DNA of 5,088 nt from Actinomycetota bacterium (GTDB lineage: Bacteria > Actinomycetota > Actinomycetes > Actinomycetales > Microbacteriaceae). The translations under genes and the position numbers were made by a program. Of the stretch, positions 1 through 5,088 are shown piece after piece. The stretch lies in the NCBI GenBank assembly GCA_018895315.1, contig JAHIOK010000328.1:1-5088 (forward strand). The letters run 5' to 3'. The notes below the pieces were generated by a model that made no database searches, was not told where the DNA came from, and saw only the letters and a list, made by a program, of their open reading frames with translations. How positions within the stretch are numbered: position 1 is the stretch's first letter; every line of letters begins with the position of its first letter.

Positions 1-264
1 TCCGACGACGATGCCACGGCAGACGACGAGACATCCGACAGCGGCCATCTCAGCACTCGCGAGTGGCAACGCATTCGCGCATGGGCGCTCAACAAAGGCT
101 GGGACGAAGATCGCGTGAACGCCTGGCTTGAGAGCGTCCGCAGTCGCTCCGACCACAAGACCCCCGCTTCGGCGGTCCCCCCATCCGAGGAGGAGTCCCC
201 CAGCTCCGATCTCGGATCGAAGAGAGAGCAGTCGCCCACGCCTTCCCCGGGCGTATCCGGCTGA
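1..264 (+). CDS. 3' end of a hypothetical protein (partial, 5' end outside window)
   Basis: Frame 1 is open from the left edge to a TGA at 262-264, giving 87 visible residues; the start lies outside the window. I do not recognise the family. The visible part begins with an acidic stretch (D/E-rich, residues 2-13). It is followed by a probably helical segment at about residues 17-50 with four tryptophans (W22, W28, W34, W42) and the core RIRAWALNKGWDEDRVNAWL. It ends in a polar, Pro/Ser-rich, probably disordered tail (residues 54-87). The helix-turn-helix-like core with RAWA faintly recalls small actinobacterial DNA-binding domains such as the Lsr2 C-terminus, but the RGRI signature of that domain is absent, so I do not assign it. 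The reading frame is supported by its position just upstream of a plus-strand terminator; base composition in the tail is less distinctive. It converges with the response regulator gene. Confidence 0.6.
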   Translation, partial: SDDDATADDETSDSGHLSTREWQRIRAWALNKGWDEDRVNAWLESVRSRSDHKTPASAVPPSEEESPSSDLGSKREQSPTPSPGVSG

Positions 265-265
265 C

Positions 266-291
266 GGGCAGGAGTCCCCCCGGCTCCGCCC
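266..291 (+). other. Bulged hairpin just after the plus-strand stop codon
   Basis: GGGC (266-269) and GGAG (271-274), with A270 bulged, can pair with CTCC (284-287) and GCCC (288-291) around a 9-nt C-rich loop. It starts one base after the stop codon of the plus-strand gene and is not followed by a T tract. It may pause polymerase or protect the 3' end ahead of the stronger terminator. Function is inferred from position only. Confidence 0.35.
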
Positions 292-297
292 CTCACA

Positions 298-330
298 GCC
301 CCCGGCGCTCCCACGCCGGGGGCTTCTCTG
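298..330 (+). terminator. Intrinsic terminator between convergent genes
   Basis: A perfect 10-bp GC-rich stem, GCCCCCGGCG (298-307) pairing with CGCCGGGGGC (314-323), encloses a 6-nt loop (CTCCCA). The stem is followed on the plus strand by TTCTCTG, a broken pyrimidine/T tract. It lies 34 bases past the plus-strand stop codon and 8 bases from the end of the minus-strand response regulator gene. The polarity of the tail favours termination of the plus-strand gene. The stem also forms in the minus-strand transcript, where no U tract follows, so bidirectional use is possible but weaker. Confidence 0.8.
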
Positions 331-331
331 T

Positions 332-988
332 CTACTCCCAGCGGTAGCCGGCGCCTCGGACGGTGCTGATGCGATCATGGCCGAACTTGCCGCGCAGGTA
401 GCGCACGTACACATCGACCACGTTTGATCCAGGATCGAAGTTCATTCCCCACACCCGGCTCAGGAGCTGCTCCCGGCTCAGAACCTGACCGGGATTGCGG
501 AGGAATTGCTCGGCCAACGCGAACTCGCGGGCGGAGAGGTCGACCTCGCGACCGGTGACGGTGGCGCGGCGGGCGAGGATATCGAGCGAGACGTCGCCGT
601 AGGCGATTGCCGTCGCACCGGTGGAGACGTTCTCGCGCAGGCGGGAGCGCACTCGCGCCAGGACTTCGTCGAACTTGAACGGCTTCGCGACGTAGTCGCT
701 CGCGCCCGCATCCAGGCCCTCCACGGTGTCGCGGGTGCTGCCGCGCGCCGTGAGCATGATGACCGGGATGGAGGACCCCTGGCCTCGGATGTGGCGCAGC
801 ACCTCGAAGCCGTCCATCGTCGGCAGGCCGACATCCAGCAGGACCAGATCGACGTCGCCGTCGAGGGCCCGCTCGAGGGCCCGCGCACCGTCATCCACGA
901 CTTCCGTGGAATAGCCCGCCGACTCCAGACCTCTCTGTACGAATGCGGAGATGCGGTGTTCGTCCTCCGCGATCAGGATCAGTGTCAT
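332..988 (-). CDS. OmpR/PhoB-family two-component response regulator
   Basis: A 218-residue DNA-binding response regulator, the usual length for the OmpR/PhoB family. The N-terminal receiver domain (about 1-118) shows the acidic pocket E8-D9, the phospho-acceptor D52 in VLLDVGLP, the switch threonine T80, an aromatic Y99 and the conserved K102 of the KPF motif. The C-terminal winged-helix domain (about 125-218) has the SAREF segment, the NPGQVLSREQLL segment, the recognition helix near 189-202 and the classic RGAGYRW end. It is expected to bind DNA as a dimer after phosphorylation by the kinase encoded just upstream. The ATG at 988 overlaps the kinase stop codon (ATGA) and has a good Shine-Dalgarno sequence, GGGAGG (minus strand of 996-1001), 7 nt upstream inside the kinase gene. 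Translation is therefore probably coupled. All key residues are present; regulated genes are unknown. Confidence 0.95.
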   Translation of the reverse strand: MTLILIAEDEHRISAFVQRGLESAGYSTEVVDDGARALERALDGDVDLVLLDVGLPTMDGFEVLRHIRGQGSSIPVIMLTARGSTRDTVEGLDAGASDYVAKPFKFDEVLARVRSRLRENVSTGATAIAYGDVSLDILARRATVTGREVDLSAREFALAEQFLRNPGQVLSREQLLSRVWGMNFDPGSNVVDVYVRYLRGKFGHDRISTVRGAGYRWE

Positions 989-2511
989 CCGGTCGCCTCC
1001 CGTTGCAGGACGACGTCACCGGCGCGCACCGGGGCAGGCAGTCGCGTGGTGTTCGTGTGAAGCGGTATCTCCATCGTGAACGTTGCCCCTCCGCCGGGCG
1101 TATCTGCCACCGTGCATGTTCCGTCGTGGGCCTTTGCGATCGCGTCGACGATCGCGAGTCCGAGGCCCGAGCCACCGATCGAGCGCTTGCCCTGCGCGCG
1201 GTCGAAGCGCCGGAAGATGCGGTGGCGCGACGCCGCGGCGATACCGGGACCGTGGTCGCGTACCCACAGCTTCGCAGTGTCGGCATCCACCGAGCTGCCG
1301 ATCTCGATGCTCGACCCCAGCGAGGTGTATTTGGCGGCGTTGTCGGCCAGCTGGAGCCACGCCTGCACGAGACGGTCGCCGTCGCCATGCATGACGCCGT
1401 GGCCCTGCGCTTCGATGCGCCAGATGTGGTCGGGAATCGCTGACACCAGGTCGCCGACGCGGATGGTCAGCGCGTCGACGTCGACCCCACCCATGTTGTA
1501 CTGATCGCCTTCCGCGGCGGCGAGCAGGTCGATGTCGTCGACCAGGCGGTTGAGTCGGTCGAGTTCGGCGATACCGATCTCGCGCGTGCTCTCGACATCG
1601 GACTCGTCTTTCGCGTCCATCATCTCCAGATAGCCGCGAACGATCGTGATCGGGGTCTTCAACTCGTGTCGCACGTCGTCGAGCAGCTGACGCTGCACGT
1701 CCACCGAGACCTCGAGGCGATCGAGCATGGAGTTGACGGTGCGGGTCAAATCGGAAATGTCGTCGTTGCCCTGCTCCGGGATGCGCGCGCCGAGATCGTC
1801 GATCGTGATCGAGTCAGCGGTGTCGCGCAGATGCCGGATGGGGGAGAGGGCGCGTCCGGCGACGAACCAGCCGACGAGGCCGATTGCGGCGAGCATGATC
1901 ACGCCGGCGACGGAATACGTCAGCGCGGAGGTCACCACGGGCTCGAGCTCGGCGTCGAGATTCACGGCGCGGATGTAGACACCGGTCTCGGGATCGCCGA
2001 CCATCGTCACCGGGATGGCGATGTAGCGGAGGGATCCCTGGTCGGTGACGATCGTGCCCCATACCGGAGCCTTCGCCGCAGACGTCTCGGCGACAGCCCG
2101 GTCGATGAGCTGGGTGTTGCCCGAGATGTCGAAACCCGACAGCGTGTTCGGCCGATAGCGTGCCAGGCCGTCAACGACCGCCACGGACCCCTCGTTGCGT
2201 GCCGGCACCAAACGTGCGACCACGGCGTGGAGGTAGGCCGCCACAGAATCGAAATCAGCGATCGCCAGGCTCTCGGTGGCGGTCGGGGTAGTGGGATCCG
2301 GTGACGGCGTGGCCGAACTCGACGGTGCCGCTGCGATCGTCTGCAGCGTCTCGACCTGCGCACTCAGTCGCGCATTCACTTCGTTGAGCACGCGCTCTCG
2401 CTGCACGAGGAACGTCACCCCGCCCACAACGGCGAGCCCGACGCACGCCACGGCGAGGATTGCCCCCAGAATCCGCGCGCGCGCCGAGATAGGTCTCGGC
2501 GAGCGACTCAC
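985..2511 (-). CDS. Membrane sensor histidine kinase (HAMP-HisKA-HATPase)
   Basis: A 508-residue sensor kinase partnered with the downstream response regulator. Visible order: a short basic N-terminus; TM1 at about 14-37; an extracytoplasmic region of about 160 residues containing a Ser/Thr/Pro-rich linker (about 63-80); TM2 at about 199-221; a HAMP linker (about 218-272); a DHp domain with the phospho-accepting H282 in DDVRHELKTPIT; and a HATPase domain with the N box LADNAAKYT (N391), G1 box DHGPGI (D419), F box around 431-440 and G2 box GGSGLGLAIV (446-455). A roughly 24-residue tail follows the ATPase fold. No known sensor domain is recognisable in the extracytoplasmic part, so the stimulus is unknown. 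The GTG at 2511 is the only plausible start: the frame holds no start codon between it and the in-frame TGA at 2557-2559, and the next internal candidates would remove part of TM1. The only GGAG nearby is 1 nt from the GTG, too close for normal use, which fits leaderless initiation. Confidence 0.94.
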   Translation of the reverse strand: MSRSPRPISARARILGAILAVACVGLAVVGGVTFLVQRERVLNEVNARLSAQVETLQTIAAAPSSSATPSPDPTTPTATESLAIADFDSVAAYLHAVVARLVPARNEGSVAVVDGLARYRPNTLSGFDISGNTQLIDRAVAETSAAKAPVWGTIVTDQGSLRYIAIPVTMVGDPETGVYIRAVNLDAELEPVVTSALTYSVAGVIMLAAIGLVGWFVAGRALSPIRHLRDTADSITIDDLGARIPEQGNDDISDLTRTVNSMLDRLEVSVDVQRQLLDDVRHELKTPITIVRGYLEMMDAKDESDVESTREIGIAELDRLNRLVDDIDLLAAAEGDQYNMGGVDVDALTIRVGDLVSAIPDHIWRIEAQGHGVMHGDGDRLVQAWLQLADNAAKYTSLGSSIEIGSSVDADTAKLWVRDHGPGIAAASRHRIFRRFDRAQGKRSIGGSGLGLAIVDAIAKAHDGTCTVADTPGGGATFTMEIPLHTNTTRLPAPVRAGDVVLQREATG

Positions 2512-2523
2512 GCTCCGATTATC
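2512..2523 (-). promoter_or_regulatory. Candidate -10 element of a leaderless promoter for the kinase-regulator pair
   Basis: The minus strand reads GATAAT (2523 to 2518), matching TATAAT in five of six positions, then six bases (CGGAGC), then the kinase GTG at 2511. With normal sigma-70-type spacing (-12 to -7), +1 falls on the G of the GTG, as expected for a leaderless mRNA. Such mRNAs are common in actinobacteria. I see no good TTGACA-like -35 at 16-18 bp spacing, though many actinobacterial promoters lack one. AT-rich hexamers are rare in this GC-rich sequence, but a chance match cannot be excluded. Confidence 0.45.
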
Positions 2524-2555
2524 GCGCCTCTCGGACGAGAAGTGTGCCGTCGGAG
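2513..2555 (-). repeat. Inverted repeat in the fumarase-kinase gap
   Basis: CTCCGA (plus strand 2513-2518) and TCGGAG (2550-2555) are perfect 6-bp complementary arms spanning the 45-bp gap. On a read-through transcript from fumarase the pairing would cover the only GGAG before the kinase start. A smaller hairpin (TCTC-GTCC-GAGA) can form between the arms. The arms are short and the 31-nt separation is large, so this is weak evidence of regulation. Confidence 0.25.
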
Positions 2556-2556
2556 A

Positions 2557-3951
2557 TCAGCCGGGGTGCGTCATCGAAAGCAGATCGAGACGCTCATCGA
2601 GCTGCGCTTCGGTGAGCTCACCGCGCGCCACGTAGCCCAGGTCGATAACGGCTTCCCGCACCGTGATGCCCTGCGCGACGGCGTGCTTCGCGATCTTGGC
2701 GGCAGCCTCGTAGCCGATGAGCTTGTTCAGGGGCGTCACGATCGACGGCGACATCCCGGCGAATGCGGCGGCGCGTTCGAGGTTGGCCTGCAGCCCGTCG
2801 ACGGTCTTGTCGGCGAGTACGCGCATCGCGTTCGAGAGGAGTCGGATCGATTCGAGCAGCGCGGTTCCCATCACCGGGATGGCTACGTTGAGTTCGAACG
2901 ATCCGGATGCTCCGGCCCACGCCACGGTGGCATCGTTGCCGATCACGCGCGCGCAGACCATCAACGTCGCCTCGGGGACGACCGGGTTGACTTTGCCCGG
3001 CATGATGGAGGATCCGGGCTGCAGATCGGGGATGTGCAGCTCGCCGAGGCCCGTGTTGGGGCCGGAGCCCATCCAGCGGAGGTCGTTGTTGATCTTGGTG
3101 AGCGACACCGCGATGGTGCGAAGGGCACCGGATGCCTCGACCAGGCCATCGCGGTTGGCCTGTGCTTCGAAGTGATCCTTCGCCTCGGTGATCGGCAGCT
3201 CGGTCTCTTCAGCGAGCAGTGCGATGACCTTCTGCGGGAATCCGAACGGGGTGTTGATGCCGGTGCCGACCGCCGTGCCACCGAGCGGCACCTCTCCGAC
3301 GCGCGGGATTGTGGACTGCACGCGCTCGATGCCGAGCCGCATCTGGCGGGCGTAGCCGCCGAACTCCTGGCCGAGGGTGACCGGCGTGGCATCCATCAGA
3401 TGCGTGCGCCCGGACTTGACGGCATCCTTCCAGAGCTCGGCCTTCTTCTCGAGCGCGACGGCGAGGTGGTCGAGCGCGGGGATGAGGTCGTCGATGAGCG
3501 CCTGCGTCACCGCGATGTGCACCGACGTCGGGAAGACGTCGTTCGAGGACTGCGACGCGTTCACATGATCGTTGGGGTGCACAGGTGCGCCCAGCTTGGC
3601 GGTCGCGAGGGTGGCGAGCACCTCGTTCATGTTCATGTTCGAGGACGTGCCCGAACCGGTCTGGTAGGTATCGACGGGGAACTGCGCGTCGTAGGCGCCG
3701 GTGATCACGTCATCGGCCGCCGCGGCGATCGCGTCTGCGATGCCGGCGTCGAGGACCCCGAGCGCTTTGTTGGCCAGTGCTGCGGCCTTCTTGATGCGCG
3801 CCAGCGCGGCGATCTGCGTCGATTCGAGCCCCTGGCCGGAAATCGGGAAGTTCTCGACAGCGCGCTGGGTTTGAGCGCCGTACAGGGCGGATGCGGGCAC
3901 CCGCACCTCGCCCATGGTGTCGTGCTCGATGCGGTACTCGATGTCGCTCAC
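2557..3951 (-). CDS. fumC: Class II fumarate hydratase (fumarase C)
   Basis: A 464-residue class II fumarase, the normal length for the family, which interconverts fumarate and L-malate in the TCA cycle as a cytosolic homotetramer without an iron-sulfur cluster. Visible signatures are the substrate-binding segment [14 protein letters not shown] (98-111), [12 protein letters not shown] (131-142), the catalytic-base region [11 protein letters not shown] with H184, [10 protein letters not shown] (224-233) and the superfamily signature [11 protein letters not shown] (313-323) with the catalytic serine S315. [14 protein letters not shown] (296-308 region) is fumarase-like rather than aspartase-like. 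The start is the GTG at 3951. It has a clear GGAGG (minus strand of 3961-3965) 9 nt upstream, and the protein then begins [19 protein letters not shown] as expected. The reading frame stays open much further upstream, but that extension overlaps carbonic anhydrase and looks non-native. The GTG overlaps the carbonic anhydrase stop (GTGA), implying coupled translation. Aspartate ammonia-lyase is the main alternative but less likely. Confidence 0.96.
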   Translation of the reverse strand: MSDIEYRIEHDTMGEVRVPASALYGAQTQRAVENFPISGQGLESTQIAALARIKKAAALANKALGVLDAGIADAIAAAADDVITGAYDAQFPVDTYQTGSGTSSNMNMNEVLATLATAKLGAPVHPNDHVNASQSSNDVFPTSVHIAVTQALIDDLIPALDHLAVALEKKAELWKDAVKSGRTHLMDATPVTLGQEFGGYARQMRLGIERVQSTIPRVGEVPLGGTAVGTGINTPFGFPQKVIALLAEETELPITEAKDHFEAQANRDGLVEASGALRTIAVSLTKINNDLRWMGSGPNTGLGELHIPDLQPGSSIMPGKVNPVVPEATLMVCARVIGNDATVAWAGASGSFELNVAIPVMGTALLESIRLLSNAMRVLADKTVDGLQANLERAAAFAGMSPSIVTPLNKLIGYEAAAKIAKHAVAQGITVREAVIDLGYVARGELTEAQLDERLDLLSMTHPG

Positions 3952-4637
3952 GTGCTGGTTCCTCCGGTCTCGGGTGCCACGTCCGTCGTGACGCCCACGA
4001 TGATGTCGGGCACAGCCGTGCCCTCCTCGAGTCGGTAGTTCGCCCCGACGATCGCCAGGCGCCCTTCGGCGACGGCTTCGCTGATCAGCTCCGATGAATG
4101 CAGGAGCTCGCCGACCGTGTCGCGCAGATGTTCGCGGCCGACCGCATCGGGATCGACCGAGCTGGCCGTCGACCCCGGATCCGCCCGCAGCACGCGCCGC
4201 ACCGCGGGAACGATCGGAGCTATCAGCCGCCAGATGTGCGGGGGGAGCGCAGGGCTCTCCAGGCTTGTGCTGTCGATCGCGGCCCGTACGGCGCCGCACT
4301 CGTCATGGCCGAGCACGACGATCAGCGGGACTTCGAGGACGGCCACCGCGTACTCGAGGCTGCCGATGACCGAGTCGGAGATCACCTGGCCGGCGTTGCG
4401 GACCACGAAGAGATCACCGAGACCCTTGTCGAAGATGATCTCAGCGGCGAGTCGCGAATCGGAGCATCCGAACAGCGCTGCGCGGGGTTTCTGGGCGGCG
4501 GCGAGCATATGACGACGCTCGACGTCCTGCCTCGGATGACGAGGCTCTCCCGAGACGAAGCGGGCGTTCCCGCGCTGCATCTCTCCCCAGACCTGGCCGG
4601 GGGTGGCGCGAGGATTGTCGGTATCGGTGTCGGTCAC
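3948..4637 (-). CDS. Beta-class carbonic anhydrase
   Basis: A 229-residue beta-carbonic anhydrase, a zinc enzyme catalysing reversible hydration of CO2 to bicarbonate, probably cytosolic since no signal peptide is seen. The zinc-site residues are all present: C58, D60 and R62 in CSDSR, and H111 and C114 in GHDECGAV. Other family features are the N-terminal helix segment ([21 protein letters not shown], about 11-31), RNAGQ (80-84) and a C-terminal strand region [11 protein letters not shown] (196-206). I chose the GTG at 4637. It overlaps the stop of the upstream gene (GTGA) and has AAAGGGAG (minus strand of 4642-4649) 4 nt upstream, a slightly short spacing. The longer open frame up to 4874 runs through the upstream gene and has no family resemblance. 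The gene overlaps fumarase by 4 bp downstream. A role in supplying bicarbonate for anaplerotic carboxylation beside the TCA cycle is inferred from context. Confidence 0.94.
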   Translation of the reverse strand: MTDTDTDNPRATPGQVWGEMQRGNARFVSGEPRHPRQDVERRHMLAAAQKPRAALFGCSDSRLAAEIIFDKGLGDLFVVRNAGQVISDSVIGSLEYAVAVLEVPLIVVLGHDECGAVRAAIDSTSLESPALPPHIWRLIAPIVPAVRRVLRADPGSTASSVDPDAVGREHLRDTVGELLHSSELISEAVAEGRLAIVGANYRLEEGTAVPDIIVGVTTDVAPETGGTST

Positions 4638-5088
4638 GATGCTCCCTTTCGCAGCGACTCGATCTGGGCAGTCAGCCCCGTCGCAGCAGTCGCGGCGGTG
4701 TCGGCACTGGCCGTGCCGTAAATGAGGACGCGGTCGGGGCCCGCCTGAGTGCTCAGCGCGTATGACACGTTGCCGGCACGCGCGGAGTCTCCGATCCGGT
4801 AACGGGTCCACTCGATGCCGTCGATCGAGACCACGCCATCGGAGGATGCGCCACCCAGCATGCGCGCATCCCACGCCGGGTCGGCGTCGAAGCCCTGCGC
4901 GACGTTGAGGTAGCCGGGATCGTCTTTCGGTGCGTAGACGACGGTCCAGGTATTGACCGAGTCACCCTTCACCGCTGCTGAGTTCACGGTCCAGGATGCC
5001 GGGACCACCGGCACGATCACCGTGCGGTTGTATCCCGACGAGGCTTGACCGGCCACGGCTGCGACATCGATCGGTTCGCCGACCGGCA
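4634..5088 (-). CDS. DUF4245-like protein, C-terminal part (5' end outside window)
   Basis: The minus-strand frame is open from the right edge (5086 is the first full codon) to a TGA at 4634-4636, giving about 150 visible residues ending in LRKGAS. The pattern resembles the actinobacterial DUF4245 family: a leading VGEPIDVAAVAG segment, VPVVPASWTVNSA, a central TWTVVYAPKDDPGYLNVAQGF, a VVSIDGIEWTRY strand and a hydrophobic VLIYGTAS near the end. Family members usually carry one N-terminal membrane anchor or signal, which would lie off the window. A GTG at 5056 is an internal valine here, because the family-like sequence continues upstream of it. Its function is unknown. It overlaps the carbonic anhydrase start by 4 bp (GTGA), so it is the first visible gene of a coupled trio with carbonic anhydrase and fumarase. 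The family call is from memory of sequence style, not a search. Confidence 0.75.
   Translation of the reverse strand, partial: PVGEPIDVAAVAGQASSGYNRTVIVPVVPASWTVNSAAVKGDSVNTWTVVYAPKDDPGYLNVAQGFDADPAWDARMLGGASSDGVVSIDGIEWTRYRIGDSARAGNVSYALSTQAGPDRVLIYGTASADTAATAATGLTAQIESLRKGAS

Noticed and set aside
1..264. Assignment of the left partial protein as an Lsr2-type nucleoid protein
   Set aside because: The RAWA segment is suggestive, but the RGRI DNA-binding signature and the expected C-terminal ending are missing, and a long Pro/Ser tail follows.
128..427. A 99-codon plus-strand frame across the left gene end and terminator
   Set aside because: It reads through the terminator hairpin and into the antisense of the response regulator, with Pro/Arg-rich low-complexity content typical of a GC-rich shadow frame.
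506..2304. Plus-strand open frames antisense to the regulator and kinase (506-1060, 943-1443, 1666-2304)
   Set aside because: They are out-of-frame shadows of two well-supported minus-strand genes and show no domain motifs or convincing ribosome binding sites.
2542..4038. A 498-codon plus-strand open frame antisense to fumarase
   Set aside because: The protein is Arg/Gly/Val/Asp-rich with no recognisable motifs and mirrors the fumarase codons. High GC lowers stop frequency in this frame; fumarase on the other strand is unambiguous.
3952..4299. N-terminal extension of the fumarase frame to 4299
   Set aside because: The extension is Arg-rich and non-homologous and runs inside carbonic anhydrase. 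The GTG at 3951 has a strong SD and gives the standard fumarase N-terminus.
4638..4874. N-terminal extension of the carbonic anhydrase frame to 4874
   Set aside because: It lies wholly in the DUF4245-like gene in another frame and lacks family similarity. The GTG at 4637 with the GTGA overlap and nearby SD is a better start.

Overview
This is a GC-rich chromosomal segment, probably from an actinobacterium of the Microbacteriaceae (Microbacterium-like). The reasons are the strong G/C bias at third codon positions, frequent GTG starts, a class II fumarase next to a beta-carbonic anhydrase and a DUF4245-type protein, and an actinobacterial-style histidine kinase. The genus is inferred from gene content and protein style; no search was run.

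Layout: the first 264 bases are the 3' end of a plus-strand gene of unknown function. It is followed by two hairpins, the second a perfect 10-bp stem with a 6-nt loop and a pyrimidine-rich tail, which looks like an intrinsic terminator. From 332 to the right edge every gene is on the minus strand. In transcription order (right to left) these are a DUF4245-like protein (its 5' end lies beyond the window), a beta-carbonic anhydrase, a class II fumarase, a sensor histidine kinase and an OmpR/PhoB-type response regulator. The plus-strand gene and the response regulator converge on the terminator region.

The minus-strand genes form two tightly packed blocks. The DUF4245-like gene, carbonic anhydrase and fumarase are joined by two 4-bp GTGA stop/start overlaps. 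The kinase and regulator are joined by a 4-bp ATGA overlap. Between the blocks is a 45-bp gap with a GATAAT -10-like hexamer placed so that transcription would begin at the kinase's GTG start codon. The two-component pair may therefore have its own leaderless promoter as well as read-through from the metabolic block.

Functionally, the first block links CO2/bicarbonate interconversion with the fumarate/malate step of the TCA cycle plus an uncharacterised, probably exported or membrane-anchored protein. The second block is a membrane sensor that phosphorylates a DNA-binding regulator; its signal and targets cannot be read from the sequence. Most of the window is ordinary core-chromosome content. 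I saw no mobile element, CRISPR array, RNA gene or clear new system. The points most worth a second look are the candidate leaderless promoter, the conserved-looking coupling of the metabolic trio, and the unknown plus-strand protein.
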